Positions 35,720-44,595 of a stretch of 64,000 nt of DNA are shown one piece after another (positions within the stretch are counted from its first letter, which is position 1; each line of letters opens with the position of its first letter). The position numbers were made by a program, and so were the translations under genes. A model generated the notes under the pieces. It made no database searches and was not told the origin of the DNA. It saw only the letters and a list, made by a program, of their open reading frames with translations. The DNA comes from CAZPBN01 sp964584935 (GTDB taxonomy: Bacteria; Acidobacteriota; Aminicenantia; Aminicenantales; Aminicenantaceae), in assembly GCA_964584935.1 (NCBI GenBank), contig CAZPBN010000001.1:238921-302920 (forward strand), read 5' to 3'.

Positions 35720-36526
35720 CTATTTGGTTTGAGGAAGTTTCGTGTAATCCAGTTCAGAACCAAAAAGACTGTGAGGGATGAGATAAATCACCAGGAGTAA
35801 AACCGAAGCCCCCAACACCCATCCCCTAGCAGGCTTTCCCTTCCTTCCAGCTATGAGTGCCGCAAGCCATCCCAGCATGGCAATCAGTGTCTTATTGTCT
35901 GTTAAATCAGTGCCAAACGGAAAACCGGTCCACAGCTGCCCAAAGGCAAACTTTTGAACCAGCGGCCCTAAAATCATTCCTCCCACAAAAAGAAGAGCAG
36001 CTGTCCAGAGAGCATACTTTCGGGGGTTGCTTTTGGGATCCAATGCTTCAATCCCTGCCCTAGTGGAAAACAGCAAGGCAAGAAACATAATCAGGACATG
36101 AGGAATAAGAATATAAGCGGGGACTGGATCTTTGAAACGAATGATAACCGGCTGATCCCCTGCAAGAGATTTCCTTTTTTTATCAGAACTTATTATTATT
36201 TTATATTCCAGCTTTCCCGCAGCTGGCTGTTTTGGTAAAACTCCCTTTAAAACATTCTGTTTGTGAGTCAATCGTTTTTCAATCCACGGTTCGTCTAATT
36301 TAAAACGGCGGTACATAATTTTTCCCGATAATGATTGATCGCACACATCAATTTTTATTTCGCAGTCTTTGGTTGTTTCATGACTTCTGGGTAATGTATA
36401 TTGAATTTTACGAGAGTCAAACGTGACTTCTCCCTGAATAGGATGAGTAGGGCCTGTGAGTCTTTGATAGACAGCAGCGGATAATGTTATGAGAAAAGCG
36501 ACTATCCAAAAAACAATCTTTTTCAT
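35720..36526 (-). CDS. Hypothetical membrane protein
   Basis: 268 residues, family not recognised. A helix or signal anchor at about 4-20, a predicted periplasmic beta-rich region (about 25-130, YTLPRSHETTKDCEIKIDVC with two cysteines), then four helices (about 135-260) including PHVLIMFLALLFSTRAGIEAL. The arrangement suggests a small envelope protein. It is divergent from the CBM9-like gene, with 365 bases between the two starts. Confidence 0.6.
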   Translation of the reverse strand: MKKIVFWIVAFLITLSAAVYQRLTGPTHPIQGEVTFDSRKIQYTLPRSHETTKDCEIKIDVCDQSLSGKIMYRRFKLDEPWIEKRLTHKQNVLKGVLPKQPAAGKLEYKIIISSDKKRKSLAGDQPVIIRFKDPVPAYILIPHVLIMFLALLFSTRAGIEALDPKSNPRKYALWTAALLFVGGMILGPLVQKFAFGQLWTGFPFGTDLTDNKTLIAMLGWLAALIAGRKGKPARGWVLGASVLLLVIYLIPHSLFGSELDYTKLPQTK

Positions 36527-36652
36527 TTTTTTGTTTTCATTTTTACCATATTTTTTCGAATAAACAAAGAAATAACATCAATTGAGGACTTTCCAATTTT
36601 ATTCCTATCAGAATAACAGCTTAAAGAGCCTGATTAAACAAAACTCCTTTTA

Positions 36653-36669
36653 TGTAAAAATTATTTACA
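36653..36669. promoter_or_regulatory. Candidate enhancer site (TGT-N11-ACA dyad)
   Basis: TGTAAA-AATTA-TTTACA, perfect six-base arms. Centred about 111 bases upstream of the predicted sigma-54 start at about 36772. It has the same TGT-N11-ACA frame as the dyad at 23254-23270. Confidence 0.4.
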
Positions 36670-36745
36670 ATTTACCATATTTTCAAAAATAAACTTAAAA
36701 AAAATCAACAATTCAGGGAAAACTTCCATCAAAGAATAATATCTA

Positions 36746-36761
36746 TGGCATACAATTTGCA
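36746..36761 (+). promoter_or_regulatory. Sigma-54-type (-24/-12) promoter of CBM9-like gene
   Basis: TGGCAT-ACAAT-TTGCA: one mismatch from TGGCAC-N5-TTGCW, with correct GG/GC spacing. Points toward the exported protein gene starting at 36892. Confidence 0.6.
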
Positions 36762-36891
36762 TTAATATTCCCGTTATTATTTTTCAACTCATATAATAAT
36801 AAAATTTATATCTATGTTTGAAGTTCTTATAAAATCCTTCTTTTTGAAATCAGAAAGGATTTATAATAAAATAATATTTGAGGAGGTTAAA

Positions 36892-37734
36892 ATGGATATT
36901 AAGTTACAAAAAATTTTGATAGCCGTTCTGATTATACTTATCGCAAATCTGTTGGCTTTTTCTGGCGGAGACGAAATCAAAAGTCAATGGACGACTGATG
37001 CCATAACAGTTGACGGATCCTGTGATGACTGGAATGCTGATTTATTGAACTCTTTCAAAAAGTACGAAGTGGATTATGCTTTTAAAAATAATGAAAATTA
37101 CTTATATGTTGTTTTTATATTTAAAAACCCAAAACACTTAAGTTCTATTAGAGAAACCGGACTCAAGTTCTGGATTAACACGGAAGGAAAAAGTAAAGAA
37201 AAATACGGAATCAATTTTATGAAAACAAAGATTTCAGCTGATCAAATGATCGAGATGCTTGAACAACAAAAAGGGAAACTCACCGAGGCACAAAAAAACA
37301 AAGTAAAAGAAAATGAATCCTACATCTATTTCAAAAGCGATGTTATAGATAAGAAAGAAAAAGTGATTAATGATGAAGCTCTTGATTCCAGCTTTTCTCC
37401 TCCTGCGTTTAGGTCAACAGCAAGGAAAGATAAGACATTTGTCTATGAATTGAGAATTCCTCTCGATGTGCATAAGAATTTGAACAATGGACAATCCTTA
37501 GCTCCCGGAGATCAAATAAAAATCGGTTTTGAATGGGGCGGAATGACCAGAGAGATGAAAAAAGCTTTCATGGCAAATCGGGCATCAAAAGGCAGCAAGG
37601 CAACTGCAACAAATGTTAGGTCTCTAGATAGAGAAAGAAGCGAACGAGCTCCCAGAACTTCCCATCCGAGTTTAGCTCGCACTCCGAAGGAACATTCATT
37701 CTGGGTTGATTTGACGATAGGAACAGAGAAATAA
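36892..37734 (+). CDS. Exported CBM9/DOMON-like domain protein
   Basis: 280 residues from the ATG at 36892, chosen because GAGGAGG lies just upstream. A signal peptide (about 1-26, ending LLAFSGG) precedes a beta-sandwich domain of the carbohydrate-binding-module-9-like type: ITVDGSCDDWNAD near residue 40, NNENYLYVVFIFKNP, FWINTEGKSKEKYGINF, then FVYELRIPLD and IKIGFEWGGMTREM. The Arg/Ser/Pro-rich stretch before the last strand is a likely insert. No catalytic site is seen; ligand binding or a scaffold role is inference. Its promoter resembles that of the FecR/DUF6600 gene. Confidence 0.7.
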   Translation: MDIKLQKILIAVLIILIANLLAFSGGDEIKSQWTTDAITVDGSCDDWNADLLNSFKKYEVDYAFKNNENYLYVVFIFKNPKHLSSIRETGLKFWINTEGKSKEKYGINFMKTKISADQMIEMLEQQKGKLTEAQKNKVKENESYIYFKSDVIDKKEKVINDEALDSSFSPPAFRSTARKDKTFVYELRIPLDVHKNLNNGQSLAPGDQIKIGFEWGGMTREMKKAFMANRASKGSKATATNVRSLDRERSERAPRTSHPSLARTPKEHSFWVDLTIGTEK

Positions 37735-37897
37735 TATAAAAAGCAATTTTCAAAATGGCTTTGTGGATTTATTTTACTCAAGACTATTTAAAGAACATCT
37801 TCCTCCCCCAATAAAACAATGGTCAAACTGTATTGAAAGCCTAGGATTCAACAAAAATCAATAAGAATTTCGCTGACTGATACTTAAGAAACTGAAA

Positions 37898-37975
37898 TGG
37901 GGTGAGCGAGGGGTTTTGAACCCCCAACCTCTGGATCCACAATCCAGTGCTCTAACCTGTTGAGCTACGCTCACC
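37898..37975 (-). tRNA. tRNA-His (anticodon GTG)
   Basis: On the minus strand the acceptor GTGAGCG/CGCTCAC carries an extra 5' G opposite C73, the tRNA-His identity pair. Anticodon stem CTGGA/TCCAG around TTGTGGA gives GTG; T arm GGGGG-TTCAAAA-CCCCT; CCA is encoded (37898-37900). Confidence 0.95.
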
Positions 37976-37992
37976 GTAAAACCAGGAATTTG

Positions 37993-38021
37993 ATTCTCGC
38001 ATTAATCCATAAAAATGTCAA
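37993..38021 (-). promoter_or_regulatory. Promoter of tRNA-His
   Basis: Minus strand: perfect TTGACA (complement of 38016-38021), a 17-base spacer and GAGAAT (complement of 37993-37998), about 17 bases before the tRNA. Confidence 0.6.
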
Positions 38022-38185
38022 TACAGATCGAGAACTGCGGTTCTTCCCTTTGTGGCAAGCCCGATTAACAGACCTGATTGAATAGAGACCATGTTCAAAA
38101 AAATTTCTGAATAAAATGCTATTCTATTATAGAGATGAAGATCTTCCCCTCTGATTAAATAAAATCCTCTATCCGGGTTTTTGTT

Positions 38186-39121
38186 TTACTTTTGACCTTC
38201 GATAAGGTCCAGCACATTGGCTGCATCCCGCCAGTTGGTCTTAACTTTCACATGCAAATCCAAATAGATTTTTTCATCTAGTAAGGATTCAAGTTCTTTC
38301 CTTGCCTTGATTCCTACTCTCTTTATTAATTGACCGTGTTTTCCAATGATGATTTTACGGTGATTGCTTTTTTCCACTATTATATCCGCTTTGATGTATT
38401 TCGAAGCTTTCTTTTGAGTATCCGTTTGGATGTACGATTCTCTCCCAAAACAGTCCTTAGTTTTATCAATATAAACAGCACTCACAAAAGGAATTTCTTC
38501 TTTGACATATTCAAGTAACTTTTCCCTTATAATTTCTGCAAAGAAATATTTCTGCGATTGAGTGGACACCTCATCATCCGCGTATAATTTATCGGATTCA
38601 GGCATATACTCATAAATTTTATCCTCAAGCAAATCAATTTGTATTCCTTTAAGAGCAGAGATTGGAATAATCTCCTTAAAATCATAAAGGTCTTTATATT
38701 TATCTATCAATAAAAGAACTTTTTCTTTTCTGACAATATCCACTTTATTAATAAGTAAAAACACAGGAGTTGATATTTCTTTCAAAATATCTATCACAAA
38801 TTTATCTCCGTGACCAAATTTCATAAAGGCATCGATAAGCAATGTAATCAGGTGTGCACTCTCAAAAGCAGAGTACACAAAATTCATCATCCTCTTATTG
38901 AGTTTGTGCAGGGGTTTGTGGATACCAGGATTGTCAATAAATATAATTTGTCCTCTTTGAGTGGTTTTAATTCCAAGAATACTAATTCTTGTTGTTTGGG
39001 GTTTATCCGAGATGATGGATATCTTTTGTCCTAAAATTCTATTCAGCAAAGTGGATTTACCTGTGTTTGGTCGGCCTACTAAAGCCACATATCCAGTTTT
39101 GACTTTTTTTTCTTCTACCAT
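38186..39121 (-). CDS. era: GTPase Era
   Basis: Assists 16S rRNA maturation and 30S assembly at the membrane. It has 311 residues: G1 GRPNTGKST (17-25), G3 DNPG, G4 NKVD, and a C-terminal KH domain with GKHGQLIKRVG. Last gene of phoH-pgpH-ybeY-corC-era, starting seven bases after the corC stop. Era and YbeY act together in ribosome maturation, which fits their co-transcription. Confidence 0.97.
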   Translation of the reverse strand: MVEEKKVKTGYVALVGRPNTGKSTLLNRILGQKISIISDKPQTTRISILGIKTTQRGQIIFIDNPGIHKPLHKLNKRMMNFVYSAFESAHLITLLIDAFMKFGHGDKFVIDILKEISTPVFLLINKVDIVRKEKVLLLIDKYKDLYDFKEIIPISALKGIQIDLLEDKIYEYMPESDKLYADDEVSTQSQKYFFAEIIREKLLEYVKEEIPFVSAVYIDKTKDCFGRESYIQTDTQKKASKYIKADIIVEKSNHRKIIIGKHGQLIKRVGIKARKELESLLDEKIYLDLHVKVKTNWRDAANVLDLIEGQK

Positions 39122-39128
39122 ATGATTT

Positions 39129-40361
39129 TTATTCCTTTTGGCTCACGACAGGTTTTATTCTCAGTTTTTTTATCCGTTTCTTATCAATTTCAAGTATTTC
39201 CAATGACAAGCCTTTTATCTCAAAATGTTCTCCTTTTCTTGGTAATCTTCCCAGATGATAAGTGATCATTCCTGCCAGCGTAATATAACTATTCCCTTCC
39301 ATAACCAAATTGAATAATTTTTCAATTTCTTCGATCTCCACATCTCCGGAAGCTATATAACTCACAGGCCCTTCCTTTTGGATCGATTTGTCATCTTTAT
39401 CATATTCATCCTGAATCTCTCCGACAATTTCTTCAACAAGATCTTCCATAGTCACAAGGCCGGATACACCTCCGTGCTCATCCACCACAATAGCAAGTTT
39501 TTGTTTTCTCTTTTGAAGTTCTTTAAGTAGTTCTGTAACCTTCATGGATTCAGGAACAAAGTGGACAGGTCTTATGAGAGACTCGATTGAATTTTTTTGC
39601 CATTTGTCAGATGAATATTCAAGTAAATCCTTTGCAAGCACAATTCCTTCTATGTTGTCTATTCTTTCTCTATATACAGGAATCCGGGAATGTTTGTTTT
39701 GGATAACAAGATTTCTTATTTTTTTTATGGTTTCATTTCTTTCAATACACACGATGTCCACTCTTGGAGTTATGATCTCCCTTACGTAAGTATCTCCAAA
39801 CTCAACCACGCTTCTTAATAATGCACTCTCATCTTTTTCTATGATACCTTCTTCTCTAGCTCTGTTTATGAAAGCCTGAATTTCTTCCTCTGAAACTTCA
39901 TGAACTTTTCGCTCTTTTTCCACTTTAGGAACAATGATATTGAACAATAAAAGAAATGGTTTAAATAACAAATAAATCAGATTATGCACATGGAGGAAAA
40001 GTGAGAAGACTCTTTTTTCAAATTTTGAGTCAATGAGTTGAGGAAGATAGCTGAACAATATAAAATAACCGAATACAGAGAACAGAAATAACCATAAAGG
40101 CCAGAATTGAAATCTTGGAAACACAGAGTATAAATAAACAAGAAAGGCAATCAAGAAAAAATTTCTAAAAAATCCTACCGCTTTCCTAAGGTCATCGTAA
40201 ATGGTAAGAAACTTCAGATAAAACTTTTTTTCTTCTTTTTCCAAATATCTGCTAATGTAAATTTTAGATGAGGAACTCAAGAAGATATGAAAAAGCGAAA
40301 ACAAAAAAGTCACCAGCCCGCTTAAACACAATCCTCCCCAAACAAAGTATTCAACTTCCAT
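39129..40361 (-). CDS. Hemolysin-family CBS-domain membrane protein (CorC/CNNM-like)
   Basis: 410 residues: an N-terminal membrane half (about four hydrophobic segments, 1-150), two CBS domains (about 195-330, ITPRVDIVCIERNETIKKIR and LAIVVDEHGGVSGLVTMEDLVEEIVGEI), and a CorC/HlyC C-terminal domain with VEIEEIEKLFNL. Proteins of this type are linked to Mg2+/Co2+ homeostasis; transport has not been shown for most. Its ATG overlaps the end of ybeY by 11 bases. Confidence 0.9.
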   Translation of the reverse strand: MEVEYFVWGGLCLSGLVTFLFSLFHIFLSSSSKIYISRYLEKEEKKFYLKFLTIYDDLRKAVGFFRNFFLIAFLVYLYSVFPRFQFWPLWLFLFSVFGYFILFSYLPQLIDSKFEKRVFSLFLHVHNLIYLLFKPFLLLFNIIVPKVEKERKVHEVSEEEIQAFINRAREEGIIEKDESALLRSVVEFGDTYVREIITPRVDIVCIERNETIKKIRNLVIQNKHSRIPVYRERIDNIEGIVLAKDLLEYSSDKWQKNSIESLIRPVHFVPESMKVTELLKELQKRKQKLAIVVDEHGGVSGLVTMEDLVEEIVGEIQDEYDKDDKSIQKEGPVSYIASGDVEIEEIEKLFNLVMEGNSYITLAGMITYHLGRLPRKGEHFEIKGLSLEILEIDKKRIKKLRIKPVVSQKE

Positions 40362-40788
40362 GATCTTCTTTACTTAAAAGATTTTTGAGTCTCTCCTCCT
40401 CCTCATCCATTCTAGAAGAATGGTTATATCCAAGAAGATGAAGAAATCCATGTATGGTTAATTTTTGCACCTCTTTCTCAAGACCGTGACTCTTATGGAA
40501 ACACTGTTTAAATGCTTGAGGGACCGATATCACTATATCTCCCAAATAATATTTTCCATCAGGACTTTTCTCATTAATGGGAAAGCTTAATACATCTGTT
40601 GGTTTTTTCTTGTTTAAATATTTAAGATTCAGACGTATGATTTCCTTTGTATTCACAAAAACCAGGGACAGTTCAGAATTTTTAAGCTTGTAATAAGCTA
40701 TCAACTTTTTAAGCAATGATTTAAAATAATTCAAATCCAACCAGTAACTATTTTGCCGGTTTATTATTTCTACCATTTGATTTTTCAT
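40351..40788 (-). CDS. ybeY: Endoribonuclease/rRNA maturation factor YbeY
   Basis: Metal-dependent RNase for 16S rRNA 3'-end maturation and 70S quality control. It has 145 residues with the zinc motif HGFLHLLGYNH near residue 114 and the family segment KKPTDVLSFP. The reading frame overlaps the end of pgpH by up to 41 bases; a second ATG four codons in would shorten the overlap. No ribosome-binding site is evident, so coupling to upstream translation is likely. Confidence 0.95.
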   Translation of the reverse strand: MKNQMVEIINRQNSYWLDLNYFKSLLKKLIAYYKLKNSELSLVFVNTKEIIRLNLKYLNKKKPTDVLSFPINEKSPDGKYYLGDIVISVPQAFKQCFHKSHGLEKEVQKLTIHGFLHLLGYNHSSRMDEEEERLKNLLSKEDHGS

Positions 40789-43120
40789 TATTTTTTGGTT
40801 TCTTCTTCTGTTCTATCTCGAATTCAAAATCAGGATACTTTTCCCTTCTGTGATAAATGGAATAAAGATTTGTAAAAAAGGAGGCAGCGATAATTTTCAA
40901 TTCTTTTAAAGTGAAGTCACAATCGTCTAGCTGGCCGTCCTGAATACAACTATTGAATATATCGGTGATCACTCTCTTTATATTAACCTCAGTAGGTTCC
41001 TTAAGACTCCTTGAGGCAGCTTCCGAAGCATCAGCAAGCATGATGATTCCTGCTTCTTTACTCTGGGGAATAGGACCAAGGTACCGATAACTCTCTTCTC
41101 CTATTTTATGCATTTCTGGATCATATTTTTCTTTTGCCTTTTGATAAAAATATCTTACCAGAGAATTCCCGTGATGCTGCTCGATAATCTCCCTTATTTT
41201 CTTGGGAAGTTTTAATTTTTTTGCTCTTTCCACACCTTCCTTCACATGATTGACTATAACCAGAGTGCTCATACTCGGAGTCAATTCCTTATGAATACTG
41301 GAATTTCTCTTCTGGTTTTCAATGAAATATTCGGGACGCTTAATTTTTCCTATATCATGATAAAGAGCTGCCGCTTTAACCAGTAAAGTATCTATTTTTA
41401 TTTTTTCAGCTGCTTTTTCTGCTATGGAAGCCACGATCAGAGAATGATGATAAGTGCCAGGAGCTTGTATTGCCATTTCCTTGAATATGGAAAGATCTGA
41501 ATTTGTGAGTTCAAACAATTTTGCCTGAGTCAGATATCCCAAGGATGTTTCATAAATTGGGAGAAATAAGAATGCTAAGGAAGCACTCAGAACAGCGCCA
41601 AAAATTCCCATCAATAAATCACTGGATATCAGTTCTATAGATCCAAATTTTTCATTTATCAAATGAATGGTGATGATTATAAACATGTTCACGGGGGCAA
41701 CAAGAAAAATTCCTGTTTTGAATACAGAAATCCTATTTTGTTTCCCATAATTTTTAATTCCATATACAGCCGCAAGCCCTCCAATCAAGCTGAATCCCAT
41801 GATATAGAAATTAGAGTTGAATAAATATCCAACAAGCAAACTGTTAATAATGACATATATAACGGCAACCGGAATTTGCGCCAAAAAGGCAAAGAGAAGA
41901 ACACCAAATTGATAGGGAAATCCATATTTATAGGCTTCGGTGTTTTTAAGCAAAGAAAATTTCGAGTCTTGGCTGAAGGTTTCTGAAAGAAAATCGGAAA
42001 GCTTATAAAAAAGAATACTCAGAATTAAAGTAATTCCCAATACAACAAAATTCTTAAAAGCTTTTTTAAAGTCAAGAAGGGATTTGAGATAATACCAAAT
42101 TGTGATAAAGAGGAGAAAAAAAAGAAGAAAGGTTCCTATAAAATTTGATAACCAGCTCGGCTTTTCATGAAGATTTTGATTGATGGTTTTAATTTGTTCA
42201 ACATCTTCTCTGCTTACTTCATCTCCCTTCCTGATAATAACTTTTCCCTCTTTAATGGTATAAAAAAACGGTTCCACATTTTCCCTAACCTGTTCCTTCC
42301 TTCTGTCGGTTTCCACCTTATCATAGGCGACATTCGCTGTAATAAAGAGTTCTGAAAGCTCTTTAAGCAAGGATTTTTTTTCTCTTGAGATATCATAGTT
42401 ATCAATGGTCTCAAATAATTTTTCTTTACTCTCTTCAAGATTAGTGATTTCATCAACTTCTGAAGGGCTTTCTCTACCTGGTTCTCTCCTAAGAGTGAAT
42501 CCTTTTTCCCCTTCCTTATGAATAAAAACATCCTTAGATAAAATAATGCCTTGAGCTGAAATTTTTCCCAACAAACTGATCAACAATTCCTCGATATTTT
42601 TAGAAAACTTGTTCTTAATAAGAGTTCTGATCGATTTTTCAGAAATATTAAGTCCATACTTATCCAGCATCTTTTGCTGGAAGTTCTTTATTTCTTGTAA
42701 AGAAATAGAGGGTTCCAAAAATTCCCTCCCGAGATTGAAAAATTGACGAATTCTTTCTTCAGTGATTAAAAAAACATTTTTATTAATATTATAAACAGGA
42801 AGAACTGCTTCCACAGCTTCCATTTTTCTCTTTTGAGTTATTTCCTCATCTTTAATCTGAATATCATCTGGAACCACTAAGTTTGTGGAAGCAATTTCTC
42901 CGACTTCAGGGACAGGCAATGACTTAGAAGGAATATAAGATATCAAGTATGAAATTAGTACAACAAAAACAAACATATAAACAAATGGATTTTCTACCGC
43001 TTTTTTCCATAAATTTTTCTTTGGTTCTTTCTTTTCAAACGTTGATTTTCCTTTTTGATTCACTGCAGAATTCTTCGATTTCTTGAAAAAATTGATTCTT
43101 TTAAATTGGAAGGAATTCAT
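40748..43120 (-). CDS. pgpH: 7TM-HD c-di-AMP phosphodiesterase family protein (PgpH/YqfF)
   Basis: 790 residues from the ATG at 43120; the open frame extends to 43252 but that part overlaps phoH. Order: cytoplasmic basic N-terminus, one helix (about 45-65), an extracellular 7TMR-HDED domain (about 70-330), a seven-helix membrane block, and a C-terminal HD domain with HHSLIVASIAEKAAE and ALYHDIGKIKRPEYFIENQ. In Firmicutes this enzyme degrades c-di-AMP. In this type of bacterium the nucleotide is not proven. It lies between phoH and ybeY, the usual place. Confidence 0.92.
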   Translation of the reverse strand: MNSFQFKRINFFKKSKNSAVNQKGKSTFEKKEPKKNLWKKAVENPFVYMFVFVVLISYLISYIPSKSLPVPEVGEIASTNLVVPDDIQIKDEEITQKRKMEAVEAVLPVYNINKNVFLITEERIRQFFNLGREFLEPSISLQEIKNFQQKMLDKYGLNISEKSIRTLIKNKFSKNIEELLISLLGKISAQGIILSKDVFIHKEGEKGFTLRREPGRESPSEVDEITNLEESKEKLFETIDNYDISREKKSLLKELSELFITANVAYDKVETDRRKEQVRENVEPFFYTIKEGKVIIRKGDEVSREDVEQIKTINQNLHEKPSWLSNFIGTFLLFFLLFITIWYYLKSLLDFKKAFKNFVVLGITLILSILFYKLSDFLSETFSQDSKFSLLKNTEAYKYGFPYQFGVLLFAFLAQIPVAVIYVIINSLLVGYLFNSNFYIMGFSLIGGLAAVYGIKNYGKQNRISVFKTGIFLVAPVNMFIIITIHLINEKFGSIELISSDLLMGIFGAVLSASLAFLFLPIYETSLGYLTQAKLFELTNSDLSIFKEMAIQAPGTYHHSLIVASIAEKAAEKIKIDTLLVKAAALYHDIGKIKRPEYFIENQKRNSSIHKELTPSMSTLVIVNHVKEGVERAKKLKLPKKIREIIEQHHGNSLVRYFYQKAKEKYDPEMHKIGEESYRYLGPIPQSKEAGIIMLADASEAASRSLKEPTEVNIKRVITDIFNSCIQDGQLDDCDFTLKELKIIAASFFTNLYSIYHRREKYPDFEFEIEQKKKPKNNEKSNGRNNKPAK

Positions 43121-43124
43121 TTTT

Positions 43125-44069
43125 TTAAGACTTGCCCTCACTTTTTTGGTAAGCTTTAATAATCTTTTGCACCAGCGGATGACGGATAACATCTCTATCG
43201 GTGAAATATAGGATAGAGATATCTTTGATCGAAGAGAGAATTTTAATGGCATGGAGCACTCCGGATTTTTTTGGTTGGGGAAGATCTATTTGAGTGATAT
43301 CTGCAGTCACCACCACCTTAGAGTCAAATCCTGAGCGGGTTAAAAGCATTTTCATCTGTTCCTTTGTGGTATTTTGAGCCTCATCAAGAATAATAAAGGA
43401 GCTGTTTAGAGTTCTCCCTCTCATAAAAGCCAGAGGCGCAATTTCAATAATATCCTTTTCTATGAGATTATTAGCTTGCTCATATTCAACAAGATCGAAT
43501 AAAGCATCATAAAGAGGACGCAGGTAAGGATTGATTTTTTGAGCCAAATCCCCAGGTAAAAATCCTAATTTTTCTCCTGCTTCAACGGCAGGCCTCGTAA
43601 GAACGATCCGGTTGACCACTTTATTTTGAAGTAATGATAGAGCCATAGCCATTGCCAGATATGTCTTTCCGGTTCCTGCAGGGCCGATCCCAAATACAAG
43701 GTCATATGCTTTTATAGCCTTTATGTATTCATGCTGATTCAATGTTTTTGGAGTCACTGCTTTGCGGGAAAGATATAAAGTTGAAACAGGTTGAAAATTA
43801 TCCATCTTACTAACCGGAGAATTCTCTAAAATATCAAGGGTAATATAAAAATCTTCTTCTTTTAAATGATAACCTTTTTCCTTCATTTCTTTAATTTTTT
43901 CAAAATAGGACTTTGCGAATTGGACATTTTTAGGCTCCCCATCAATCATTAAGGTACTCCCTCTGAGAGACAAATTGGTGCCCAGACGTTTCTCCAGGGA
44001 TTTTAAATTTTTATCCAGCACTCCGGAAAAAACATTATTACTAAAGTAAGGGTGTTCGATTTTAACCAT
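43125..44069 (-). CDS. phoH: PhoH-like ATPase
   Basis: 314 residues. An N-terminal KH-like part (about 1-110) precedes the PhoH ATPase with Walker A GIGPAGTGKTYLAMAMAL, RPAVEAGEKLGFLPGDL, and Walker B FIILDEAQNTTKEQMKMLLTR. RNA-related ATPase, commonly next to ybeY. First gene of the era operon; pgpH starts four bases after its stop. Confidence 0.95.
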   Translation of the reverse strand: MVKIEHPYFSNNVFSGVLDKNLKSLEKRLGTNLSLRGSTLMIDGEPKNVQFAKSYFEKIKEMKEKGYHLKEEDFYITLDILENSPVSKMDNFQPVSTLYLSRKAVTPKTLNQHEYIKAIKAYDLVFGIGPAGTGKTYLAMAMALSLLQNKVVNRIVLTRPAVEAGEKLGFLPGDLAQKINPYLRPLYDALFDLVEYEQANNLIEKDIIEIAPLAFMRGRTLNSSFIILDEAQNTTKEQMKMLLTRSGFDSKVVVTADITQIDLPQPKKSGVLHAIKILSSIKDISILYFTDRDVIRHPLVQKIIKAYQKSEGKS

Positions 44070-44118
44070 GCTTGATTGTGAATCAGGGATTTATTTGATT
44101 TTTTATCATATTTTATAG

Positions 44119-44149
44119 ATTATAAACAATAATGAACAACTTTTGTCAA
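44119..44149 (-). promoter_or_regulatory. Possible promoter of phoH-era operon
   Basis: Minus strand: perfect TTGACA (complement of 44144-44149) and TATAAT (complement of 44119-44124), but with a 19-base spacer. TTTATA at 17 bases is the alternative -10 box. Confidence 0.5.
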
Positions 44150-44283
44150 GTTATTATATCGGGAAATTCTCTTTTCTAAAATAAAAACTTTCACCGAATT
44201 CCTTGAAAAAAAATTTGAGCTGTTGTATAAAATTATTTATTCTTATAATAATACCTATAAATGATAAAATCAAGGAGAATAGA

Positions 44284-44499
44284 ATGGAAGATGAATTTAA
44301 AACTGTTTCAATCCCCACGTCTTTATATAAAAAGATCGAAGAAAAAATTAAAGGAACTGAAACCAAATCAGTAGCAAGTTATATAACTAAAGTTTTAAGA
44401 GAAAGTCTATCTAAAGACCAAAAAGCCCAAGAAGCTTTTTCAAAAGAAGACGAGGAAAAAGTAAAAGAACGATTAAAAGCACTGGGTTACATCGATTAA
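44284..44499 (+). CDS. Small ribbon-helix-helix/CopG-like protein
   Basis: 71 residues from the ATG at 44284, preceded by AAGGAG; the frame is open upstream but lacks a start with a ribosome-binding site. FKTVSIPTSLYKKIEEKI then ASYITKVLRESL fits the beta-strand/helix/helix pattern of RHH DNA-binding proteins. A helical, charged tail ends VKERLKALGYID. It precedes sat by 97 bases, so it may regulate it; no toxin partner is present. Confidence 0.6.
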   Translation: MEDEFKTVSIPTSLYKKIEEKIKGTETKSVASYITKVLRESLSKDQKAQEAFSKEDEEKVKERLKALGYID

Positions 44500-44595
44500 G
44501 TTCTTAATCAATTAAACCGGATTATCCAAACAGATATTAAATTTGAAATCAATCTAATGAATTCACAATTTTTCTAAAAATCAAAGGAGGAAATA

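Larger units (their letters stand above)
36527..36891. other. Regulatory intergenic region upstream of CBM9-like gene
   Basis: 365 AT-rich bases with a TGT-N11-ACA dyad and a sigma-54-type promoter (listed separately). About 120 bases separate the predicted start from the ATG at 36892. An upstream in-frame ATG at 36814 lacks a ribosome-binding site and is rejected. Confidence 0.6.

Noticed and set aside
36814..36891. Upstream ATG extending the CBM9-like protein by 26 residues
   Set aside because: No ribosome-binding site there, and the extension precedes a complete signal peptide; the ATG at 36892 follows GAGGAGG.
43121..43252. 44-residue N-terminal extension of the PgpH protein
   Set aside because: It would overlap the 3' end of phoH by 128 bases; the ATG at 43120 lies just after the phoH stop.
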